In this document: piece after piece, positions 33,680 to 40,752 of the stretch
Numbering within the stretch: position 1 is the stretch's first letter
How the letters are laid out: each line of letters opens with the position of its first letter
DNA from: Candidatus Phosphoribacter baldrii
Lineage (GTDB): Bacteria; Actinomycetota; Actinomycetes; Actinomycetales; Dermatophilaceae
Direction: 5' to 3'
Assembly: GCA_016704565.1 (NCBI GenBank)
Contig: JADIZV010000002.1
Coordinates: 620,001-684,000, forward strand
Length of the DNA: 64,000 nt
Notes under the pieces: generated by a model
Databases searched by the model: none
What the model saw: the letters and a program-made list of their open reading frames with translations, nothing else
Told to the model about the DNA's origin: nothing
Program-made: the position numbers and the translations under genes

Positions 33680-34681
33680 ATGGGTCCGACGACCGAAGCA
33701 GTGGACACAGGTGTCCCTTCGGCTGCAGTGGCGGATGCGATCGACAAGAGGGCCGGGCGCTCGCCCTCGCAGATCGCGTGGGATCGGCTCAAGAGCGACA
33801 AGGTGGCGATCGGATCCTTGGTGATCGTCGTCTTCTTCGTCCTCGTGGCCATCTTCGCGCCGCTGTTGGTGGCCTTGGAGGGCGAAGAGCTGAACAAGTA
33901 CCACCCCGAGTTGATCTCGGCGGCCAACACCTACCCCATCATCGGTGCCACCCCGCAGCACTGGTTCGGGGTCGAGCCGCGCACCGGCCGAGACCTGTTC
34001 GCCGTATGGGCGTGGGGTGCCCGGCCGTCCCTGATCATCGGGTTTACGGCGGCGACGTTCTCGACGTTGCTGGGGATCGCCATTGGGCTGACCGCCGGTT
34101 ACCTTGGCGGGGTCGTCGACAAGATCATCACGTGGATCATCGACGTTCTGTTGAGCCTGCCCTTCCTGCTCATGGTGTTGGCGCTGGTCCCGGTGATTCA
34201 GTCGCGCTTCACCAAGCCCGGAGAGGTGCTCACGGCCGAGGAGACCTCCGGCATCCGGTTCTGGGTGTTGATCGCCATCCTGGTCTTCTTCGGGTGGATC
34301 GGTTTGGCGCGCCTGATCCGCGGCGAGGTGCTGTCGCTGCGCGAGCGCGAGTTCGTCCAGGCGGCGAAGGTGATCGGCGTTCCGACGCGACAGATTCTCT
34401 TCCGCGAGATCCTGCCCAATCTCGTTGGGCCGATCATCGTCTCCGCGTCGATCGCCGTGCCGGCCTACATCTCGTCCGAGGCGGCGCTGTCCTACCTCGG
34501 TGCTGGTTTGGTTGAGCCGACGCCATCCTGGGGCCGGACGGTCTCGAACGCGCAAAACTCGTATGCGCGTTACCCCTTGTTCCTCTGGCCTCCGGTCGCC
34601 TCTATCGCACTGATTGTGCTGGCCCTGTCGTTGCTGGGCGAAGCAATCCGTGATGCGTTCGACCCCAACACCCGTCGGTAG
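33680..34681 (+). CDS. Peptide/nickel-type ABC transporter permease (DppC/OppC family)
   Basis: One of two inner-membrane permeases of a solute importer. The 333-residue protein has an N-terminal OppC-type segment (SPSQIAWDRLKSDKVAIGSL), a first helix near residues 38-60, and five further helices with the EAA loop REFVQAAKVIGVPTRQILFREILPN that docks the ATPases. The C-terminus DAFDPNTRR is typical. The start is not certain: ATG 33680 was chosen, but TTG 33674 or an upstream codon is possible because the purine-rich GAGGGAAAG lies somewhat far. It is the first gene of a five-gene operon in the unusual order C-A-B-D-F. Confidence 0.9.
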   Translation: MGPTTEAVDTGVPSAAVADAIDKRAGRSPSQIAWDRLKSDKVAIGSLVIVVFFVLVAIFAPLLVALEGEELNKYHPELISAANTYPIIGATPQHWFGVEPRTGRDLFAVWAWGARPSLIIGFTAATFSTLLGIAIGLTAGYLGGVVDKIITWIIDVLLSLPFLLMVLALVPVIQSRFTKPGEVLTAEETSGIRFWVLIAILVFFGWIGLARLIRGEVLSLREREFVQAAKVIGVPTRQILFREILPNLVGPIIVSASIAVPAYISSEAALSYLGAGLVEPTPSWGRTVSNAQNSYARYPLFLWPPVASIALIVLALSLLGEAIRDAFDPNTRR

Positions 34682-34748
34682 CGTCAACAACGCTGCTGTC
34701 GAACCGCCCCGCGGATTGTCTCGGGGCAGACCACCAAAGGAGAAATAC

Positions 34749-36533
34749 ATGCGCTGGACTCACGTCCTGGCCGTGGGGGCGGCTGCGTCCTTGGGCCTGA
34801 CGGCAGCCTGCTCAGCCCCTGCGTCGACTCCCGGCTCCACCGGCGGCACGACGGCGTCGAAGTCGGCTGAAGCCAAGGTTGCTGCTGCCATCGACCCGGC
34901 CGCCAAGGGCCCGGCCCCCGAGGTCGCCGGTGCGAAGAAGGGCGGCACCCTCACCGTGTCCTACTCGACGGCTCCGGCCGACATGGACCCGAGTGCACAG
35001 TTCTACCAGGACTCGGGTGCCATCATGTCTCGCCTGGTGCACCGTTCGCTGACCGCGTTCATCCACCGTGACGGCAAGCAGGTCCTCGTTCCGGACCTGG
35101 CCACCGACCTCGGCCAGGTCTCCGCGGACGGTCTCACCTGGACCTTCACGATCAAGGACGGCATCAAGTACTCCGACGGCACGACCGTCACCGCCGACGA
35201 CATCGCCTACTCGGTCAAGCGCTCTTTCGCCTTCACCGACACGGGCCCGACCTACCAGGTCGACTTCCTCAAGGATGGTGCGAAGTACGAGGGTCCCTGG
35301 GACGACGCAAACCGTCAGGACCAGTTCGGTGACACCTTCGCCGGCGTCGAGGCCAAGGGCAACCAGGTCATCTTCCACCTCGAGAAGCGCTGGGAGACCC
35401 TGCCCTACTTCGCATCGTTCACTCAGGCCTCGCCGATCCAGAAGGCCAAGGAGACCAAGAACCGCGATTACGGCAACGCCGCCCCTGCCACCGGTCCCTA
35501 CATGATCAAGTCCTTCACCCAGGGCACCGAGTTGACCTTGGTTCGAAACCCCAACTGGGACCCGAAGACCGACCCGGCTCGCACGGCATACGTCGACTCG
35601 TACTCCTTCAAGTTCGGGCAGGACTTCCTGAAGGTCCAGCAGGGCATCCTGGCCAGCAACGGCCCGGACGCCACCACGCTCAACTGGGACGGCATCGACT
35701 CGTCACTGGCTGACATGGTCACCGGTGCCAAGGCCAGCCAATTCATCAACGGCCAGTCCTCGTGTGTCGTCGCGGTCAACATGGACTCGCGCAAGATGCC
35801 CCTTGAGGTCCGCAAGGCTTTGGCCGTGGCGTACCCCTTCGAGGACATCAACAAGGCTGCCGGTGCCACCGCGTTGTCCCAGACGCCGGCTAGCACGCTG
35901 ATCCCGCCGCAGATCCCGGGCTGGTTGGACTACAAACTCCCCGGCTTGGGCGGCACCGGCAACGGTGACCCGGCCAAGGCCAAGGAGCTGCTCGCCGCGG
36001 CCGGCTTCGGCCCCGGTAAGGAGTTCGAGTTGGTGTACTACTACACCAACGACGACCCGAGCAACGTCGCCCAGCAGGTCAACCAGGTCCGCAAGACCAA
36101 GCTGCAGGAAGCTGGCTTCAAGGTCAAGGACATGGGCGTGCCGAACAAGGAACGTCGCAAGTTGATCGCCAAGCTCGACGGCCCGCACAACATGATGCAG
36201 AGCCCCGGTGGCTGGTGCTACGACTGGCCGTCCGCCGACTCGATCTTCCCGCCCATGGTGTCCTCGACCCAGATCAAGAACAACGGGACCAACTGGGGCA
36301 ACCTGTCCGACCCGAAGATCGACGCCGAGATGGAGCGCATTCTCAAGCTCTCGATCGCCGACCAGGGTCCGGAGTGGGGCAAGTTCGACAAGTGGCTCAT
36401 GGAGAACTACCTGCCGGCCATCCCGTACTACTACGACCGCTCGAACATCCTCTTCGGCACCAAGGTCAAGAACGTCATCAACGACCCCAACCACGGCATG
36501 CCCATCCTGGATGCCATCTGGGTCGAGCAGTGA
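34749..36533 (+). CDS. Peptide-type ABC transporter substrate-binding lipoprotein (family 5)
   Basis: Extracytoplasmic receptor of the importer. The 594-residue precursor has a lipoprotein signal peptide with lipobox LTAAC and Cys21, an Ala/Ser/Thr/Lys-rich linker, and a family 5 solute-binding domain (GGTLTVSYSTAPADMDPS, LVHRSLTAF, PATGPYMIKSFTQGTELTLVRNPNW split by loops). Two cysteines in the mature part (SSCVVAVN and WCYDWPS) may pair. ATG 34749 has a strong AAAGGAG. The ligand may be oligopeptides or another small molecule; it cannot be told from sequence. A long hairpin follows before the next permease. Confidence 0.92.
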   Translation: MRWTHVLAVGAAASLGLTAACSAPASTPGSTGGTTASKSAEAKVAAAIDPAAKGPAPEVAGAKKGGTLTVSYSTAPADMDPSAQFYQDSGAIMSRLVHRSLTAFIHRDGKQVLVPDLATDLGQVSADGLTWTFTIKDGIKYSDGTTVTADDIAYSVKRSFAFTDTGPTYQVDFLKDGAKYEGPWDDANRQDQFGDTFAGVEAKGNQVIFHLEKRWETLPYFASFTQASPIQKAKETKNRDYGNAAPATGPYMIKSFTQGTELTLVRNPNWDPKTDPARTAYVDSYSFKFGQDFLKVQQGILASNGPDATTLNWDGIDSSLADMVTGAKASQFINGQSSCVVAVNMDSRKMPLEVRKALAVAYPFEDINKAAGATALSQTPASTLIPPQIPGWLDYKLPGLGGTGNGDPAKAKELLAAAGFGPGKEFELVYYYTNDDPSNVAQQVNQVRKTKLQEAGFKVKDMGVPNKERRKLIAKLDGPHNMMQSPGGWCYDWPSADSIFPPMVSSTQIKNNGTNWGNLSDPKIDAEMERILKLSIADQGPEWGKFDKWLMENYLPAIPYYYDRSNILFGTKVKNVINDPNHGMPILDAIWVEQ

Positions 36534-36574
36534 CCTGAAGCTCATCGCTTCATGATTGACAGATAGTCCCCCCG

Positions 36575-36612
36575 GGTGTGCGGGGCGTGGGTTGCTCCAC
36601 GCCCCGCACACC
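36575..36612 (+). terminator. Intercistronic hairpin after the binding-protein gene
   Basis: A perfect 16-bp stem (36575-36590 with 36597-36612) with a six-base loop GTTGCT lies in the 110-base gap between binding protein and permease B. Without a T-run it probably acts as an attenuator or mRNA stabiliser, giving more binding protein than permease. Confidence 0.75.
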
Positions 36613-36643
36613 GCCGCCGTCACCCACCTGCGAGGTCCGTGTT

Positions 36644-37630
36644 GTGCTGATCTACATTGCCCGGCGCGCCATCATGGCGGTGAGCGTCATCCTGGTTGTG
36701 CTCGTCGCCACGTTCTTGCTGTTCTTCGCAGGTCCGGCTGATCCGGCTCAGTCGATGTGTGGGGAAACCCGCTGCACCACCCAACGACTGGAAGACATCC
36801 GTCGCAGTCTCGGAACCGACCGACCGGTGGCCATCCAGTTCAAGGAGTACTTCCAGGGTCTGCTAGTCGGTCGCGACATTTATGTGTCCGGGTCGCCCAA
36901 GCACTGTGAAGCACCCTGTTTGGGCTTCTCGTTCCGCACCGGCGTCGAAGTCAAAGACGCGCTGGCCACCAGGTTCCCCAACACGGCGATGCTGGCGTTG
37001 ATGTCGATGGTGATCTTCCTCAGCGTCGGGGTGTCCACCGGCGTGCTGGCTGCCCGTCGACGAGGTAGCGGACTCGACAGGGGAATTGTCGGTTTCAGTC
37101 AGGTCTTCGGGTCGATCCCGTCGTATATCACTGGCTTGCTGTTCGCCTTGAACTTCACCGTGCTCTACCCGCTCCTGCCTCGGTATGCGAACCGCAGCGA
37201 CGGGATCGCCGGCTGGATCGCGGGCCTGGTCGCGCCCGCGATCATCCTGGGGCTGTTCTACGCCACGGGGTATGTCCGATATGCCCGCGCGTCGATGGTG
37301 GACACCTTGAACCAGGATTACGTGCGAACCGCGAGGTCCAAAGGCATCAGCGAACAGACCGTGGTCTATAAGCACGGTCTCCGTGCCGCCCTGAGCCCAG
37401 TCGTCACGATCCTTGGCCTGGATATGGCTGGTCTGCTGTCGGGCACCCTCATCACGGAGCAGATCTTCGGCGTCGACGGCATCGGGAGGTTTGCCATCGA
37501 GTCGCTGCGCAACGACGACCTGCCCATCATCATGGGGACCGTCCTCATCGGCTGTGTCCTCGTCGTCATCATGAACCTCATCGTCGACATCGCCTACTCC
37601 TTCCTCGACCCGCGTGTGAGGCTCTCGTGA
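36644..37630 (+). CDS. Peptide-type ABC transporter permease (DppB/OppB family)
   Basis: Second permease of the importer. The 328-residue protein begins VLIYIARRAIMAVSVILVVLVATFLLF, a typical OppB first helix. It has an extracytoplasmic loop with four cysteines (MCGETRC and HCEAPC), then five helices and the EAA loop DYVRTARSKGISEQTVVYKHGLRAAL. The four Cys in the periplasm-facing loop are uncommon and could form disulfides. GTG 36644 follows GCGAGGT. Its stop overlaps the ATPase start (GTGA). Confidence 0.9.
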   Translation: MLIYIARRAIMAVSVILVVLVATFLLFFAGPADPAQSMCGETRCTTQRLEDIRRSLGTDRPVAIQFKEYFQGLLVGRDIYVSGSPKHCEAPCLGFSFRTGVEVKDALATRFPNTAMLALMSMVIFLSVGVSTGVLAARRRGSGLDRGIVGFSQVFGSIPSYITGLLFALNFTVLYPLLPRYANRSDGIAGWIAGLVAPAIILGLFYATGYVRYARASMVDTLNQDYVRTARSKGISEQTVVYKHGLRAALSPVVTILGLDMAGLLSGTLITEQIFGVDGIGRFAIESLRNDDLPIIMGTVLIGCVLVVIMNLIVDIAYSFLDPRVRLS

Positions 37631-38733
37631 GCGCCCAGCCCGTCCCCCCAGTCCCTAGCTCCGCGGTGCCGCAGAACGCGGTGGCAGCAGCTCCGGAACG
37701 CAACGTGGTCGATCAGGCGCCCAAGGGCGAAGTCGTCCTCAAGATCACCGACCTGTGCGTTCGCTTCCCCTCTGATGAGGGTCCCGTGAACGCAGTCCAG
37801 GACCTCACCTACGAGGCGCGACTGGGCCGCACGCTCGCCATCGTCGGCGAGTCCGGCTCGGGCAAGTCGGTGTCGAGCATGGCCGTCTTGGGCTTGCACA
37901 ACCCCAAGCGAAGCTCGATCACCGGCAGCATCCTCCTCGACGGCACCGAGATCGTCGGTGCCGACGAAGCGACGCTGCGCAAGTTGCGCAGCAACACCGC
38001 CGCGATGATCTTCCAGGACCCGCTGTCGGCCCTGCACCCCTTCTATAAGGTCGGCAACCAGATCGCCGAGGCATACCTCGCGCACAACAGCGTCTCCAAG
38101 GACGTCGCCCGTAAGCGAGCGGTCGAGATGCTCGAACTCGTCGGGATCCCCAACCCACAGCGACGCGCCAAGCAATTCCCCCATGAGTTCTCCGGTGGTA
38201 TGCGCCAACGCGCGATGATCGCCCTCGGTTTGGTCAACAACCCCAAACTGCTCATCGCCGACGAGCCCACCACGGCTCTCGACGTCACCGTCCAGGCCCA
38301 GATCCTGGACCTGGTCAAGAGCTTACAGCGCGAGTTCGGGTCAGCAGTCATCCTCATCACCCATGACCTGGGCGTCGTGGCCGAAGTCTCCGACGACATC
38401 CTCGTCATGTATGCCGGCCGCGCCGTCGAGCGTGGACTGGCCAAGGACGTCCTCGCCCGCCCGCAACACCCTTACACCCACGCCCTCCTGCAGAGTCTGC
38501 CGTCGGCTTCTGAGGACAGCGACCAGTTGCAGACGATCAAGGGCACACCGCCGAGCTTGGTCAACCTGCCGTCCGGCTGTTCTTTCCACCCACGGTGCAC
38601 CGCGCGCGACCGAGTCCCGGGTGACGCCTGTGCCACAGTGCTACCCGACCTGCGCGTCAGTAGCCCAGGGAGGCAGATCCGGTGCCACCTAGCCAACCCG
38701 GAGCAGGTTCTCGCGCAGGAAGGGGCGTCATGA
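37627..38733 (+). CDS. Peptide-type ABC transporter ATPase (DppD/OppD family)
   Basis: The 368-residue ATPase has Walker A GESGSGKS near residues 74-81, the Q-loop in IFQDPLSALHPF, signature SGGMRQR, Walker B LLIADEPTTALD and the switch His in LITHDLG. The C-terminal oligopeptide-transporter region contains cysteines in SGCSFHPRC and the later DACATVLP, which in relatives bind an iron-sulfur cluster; whether this one does is inference. About 35 N-terminal residues are Pro/Ala-rich. It overlaps the neighbouring genes on both sides. Confidence 0.92.
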   Translation: MSAQPVPPVPSSAVPQNAVAAAPERNVVDQAPKGEVVLKITDLCVRFPSDEGPVNAVQDLTYEARLGRTLAIVGESGSGKSVSSMAVLGLHNPKRSSITGSILLDGTEIVGADEATLRKLRSNTAAMIFQDPLSALHPFYKVGNQIAEAYLAHNSVSKDVARKRAVEMLELVGIPNPQRRAKQFPHEFSGGMRQRAMIALGLVNNPKLLIADEPTTALDVTVQAQILDLVKSLQREFGSAVILITHDLGVVAEVSDDILVMYAGRAVERGLAKDVLARPQHPYTHALLQSLPSASEDSDQLQTIKGTPPSLVNLPSGCSFHPRCTARDRVPGDACATVLPDLRVSSPGRQIRCHLANPEQVLAQEGAS

Positions 38734-39830
38734 CCGCCACCCCGGTGTCGCCCACGACACCCACGTCCGAGTCGACACCCACGTCTGAGTCGACACCACT
38801 GGTCGAGGTCAGCAACCTCGTCAAGCATTTTGCGGTCCGCGAGGTCCAGGGCCTGACGATGACTCGCAACACGGTCAAGGCCGTCGACAACGTGTCCTTC
38901 AGCCTGGCCGAAGGCGAGACGCTCGGCCTCGTCGGCGAGTCCGGCTGCGGGAAGTCCACGGTCTCCCGCTGCATCACCAGGCTGGAGATGCCCACCTCCG
39001 GGGCAATTCGTTACAAGGGTAAGGACATCGCGCGGCTGCCGGAACGGCAATTGCGGCCCTTGCGGCGCGAAATCCAGATGATCTTCCAAGACCCCTACAG
39101 CTCACTCAACCCGCGCCAGACGGTGGGTGCCATCCTCACCACCCCCTTGCGCGTCCACAACCTGGCCAAGGGCAGGGAGAAGGCGCGAGCCCAAGAGTTG
39201 CTTGAACTGGTCGGTCTGAACCCCGAACACATCAACCGCTACCCATCTGAGTTCTCCGGTGGCCAACGTCAGCGCATCGGGATCGCTCGCGCCCTGGCCG
39301 TCGAACCCAAGCTCATCATCGCCGACGAGCCGGTCTCGGCCCTGGACGTGTCGGTGCAGGCCCAGGTGATGAACCTGCTGTCCCGGCTTCGCGAGGAGCT
39401 CGGCCTGTCGTTCATCTTCATCGCCCACGACCTCGGTGTCATCCGTCACTTCTGCGACCGGGTCGCGGTGATGTACCTCGGCAAGGTTGTGGAGCTGGGG
39501 AGCAAGGCGCACATCTACGGCGAGCCGCAGCATCCCTATACCCAGGCGCTGCTGTCCGCCGCCCCCGACATCAACGTCGTGCGCGGCATACCGCCCAAGG
39601 AACGGATCCGGCTGGTCGGTGACCCGCCGAGCCCGATCGACCCACCGAGCGGCTGCCGCTTCCGCACCCGGTGCTGGAAGGCGCAGGAGATCTGCGCCAC
39701 CCAGGAGCCGCCGTTGGAGGACAAGCTCGGCGGTGGCGACGACGACATCCCAGAGACCGGAGATGAGCACGTCATCGCCTGTCACTTCCCGGAGATCAAG
39801 AGCACCTTGGTCGCCGAGGTCGCCCGCTGA
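38730..39830 (+). CDS. Peptide-type ABC transporter ATPase (DppF/OppF family)
   Basis: Partner ATPase of the importer. The 366-residue protein has Walker A GESGCGKS, the Q-loop in IFQDPYSSLNPRQT, signature SGGQRQR, Walker B LIIADEPVSALD and FIAHDLGVI. The C-terminal region keeps cysteines in SGCRFRTRCWKAQEIC, the potential cluster site. The N-terminus has two nearly identical 18-base units (about 38757-38792) encoding TPTSES repeats. ATG 38730 overlaps the previous stop (ATGA). It is the last gene of the operon. Confidence 0.92.
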   Translation: MTATPVSPTTPTSESTPTSESTPLVEVSNLVKHFAVREVQGLTMTRNTVKAVDNVSFSLAEGETLGLVGESGCGKSTVSRCITRLEMPTSGAIRYKGKDIARLPERQLRPLRREIQMIFQDPYSSLNPRQTVGAILTTPLRVHNLAKGREKARAQELLELVGLNPEHINRYPSEFSGGQRQRIGIARALAVEPKLIIADEPVSALDVSVQAQVMNLLSRLREELGLSFIFIAHDLGVIRHFCDRVAVMYLGKVVELGSKAHIYGEPQHPYTQALLSAAPDINVVRGIPPKERIRLVGDPPSPIDPPSGCRFRTRCWKAQEICATQEPPLEDKLGGGDDDIPETGDEHVIACHFPEIKSTLVAEVAR

Positions 39831-39891
39831 ACCACGCCGTCCGCGCCGCCGCTGCCCGCCCAGGGGCGCGCGGCCTGGTATGCCGTTCGGC

Positions 39892-39897
39892 TAGGGT
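39892..39897 (+). promoter_or_regulatory. -10 box of a probable leaderless transcript
   Basis: TAGGGT ends six bases before GTG 39904 of the DUF948 gene, without a ribosome-binding site between. An octamer lies just upstream at 39878. Confidence 0.5.
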
Positions 39898-39903
39898 GAA
39901 CCG

Positions 39904-40317
39904 GTGAGTATCGCGCCCGTTACCGTCGGCGACATCGCCGGGGTCATTGCCGCGCTCGCTTTCGCCTACCTCGTGTGGCGGCTGGGCTCGGTCGTCGGCA
40001 AGGCCGGCGAGATCCTGGACGAGACCCGGATCGGGGTCAAAGGCTTGGCCGACGGCAGCGTGCCGTTGCTCGGCGAGGTGACGACCACCGTGTCGACGAC
40101 CAACGAGCAGCTGGCCCGGATCGACACCGTGACGACCAACATCGCGAGCATGTCCAGCAACGTCAACGCGCTCACCTCGCTGTTCGCTGCGACGCTCGGC
40201 AGCCCGTTGGTCAAGGTCGCTGCGTTCAGTTATGGCGTGCGGTCGGCGGTGGGCCAGCGCCGGGCGGCCACCGCTGCAACGACCCCCGCCACCCGCAGAG
40301 GCAGGCACGAAGCATGA
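39904..40317 (+). CDS. DUF948-type membrane-anchored protein
   Basis: The 137-residue product has one N-terminal membrane helix near residues 8-27 (VGDIAGVIAALAFAYLVWRL) followed by an amphipathic, coiled-coil-like region rich in Val, Thr and Asn (LGEVTTTVSTTNEQLARIDTVTTNIAS), and a basic Ala/Thr tail. This is the layout of the DUF948 family, which in actinobacteria often lies just before alaS. Function unknown. It overlaps the next small membrane protein gene (ATGA). Confidence 0.85.
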   Translation: MSIAPVTVGDIAGVIAALAFAYLVWRLGSVVGKAGEILDETRIGVKGLADGSVPLLGEVTTTVSTTNEQLARIDTVTTNIASMSSNVNALTSLFAATLGSPLVKVAAFSYGVRSAVGQRRAATAATTPATRRGRHEA

Positions 40318-40607
40318 ACCGCAAACTGCTCGCCGTGCTGGGCGGGGCGCTCGTCGGAGTCGGCGCCGTCTACACCTACCGGCTGCTCGCCGACCGTTAC
40401 GCAAGCGAAGGCGGGCCACCTGACGTCCTGGCTGCGGCGCTCGCCGAAGCCAGCTCGCTGCTGAACGACATCAAGGGTGGCATGGCCGAGCGCGAAGACC
40501 AGTTGCGCGTGGCCTTGGGCTTGGACTCGGGCGGGCCGGCAAGGGCGATGGACTCGCAGTCCGCCCGGGAGCTGCTGGACGACCCGGCCCGCTGGCGAGC
40601 TCGGTAG
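40314..40607 (+). CDS. Small single-pass membrane protein upstream of alaS
   Basis: The 97-residue product has an N-terminal helix (LLAVLGGALVGVGAVYTYRLL, residues about 5-25) and an acidic, helical remainder (LAAALAEASSLLNDIKGGMAERED). A protein of this type commonly stands between the DUF948 gene and alaS in actinobacteria. ATG 40314 overlaps the preceding stop. Its function is unknown. Confidence 0.8.
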   Translation: MNRKLLAVLGGALVGVGAVYTYRLLADRYASEGGPPDVLAAALAEASSLLNDIKGGMAEREDQLRVALGLDSGGPARAMDSQSARELLDDPARWRAR

Positions 40608-40752
40608 GGGTGAGTTCGCGGCCCGACGTCTCGGGCGCATCACCCCGCCACCTGCCCAGCCCACGTCAGCCGTGCTGGACCCGACCTGGACCCGACCTGC
40701 ACCTGCCGGCAACCACCCGGCATACGTGACCCGACCGCAAGGACCCACCACC

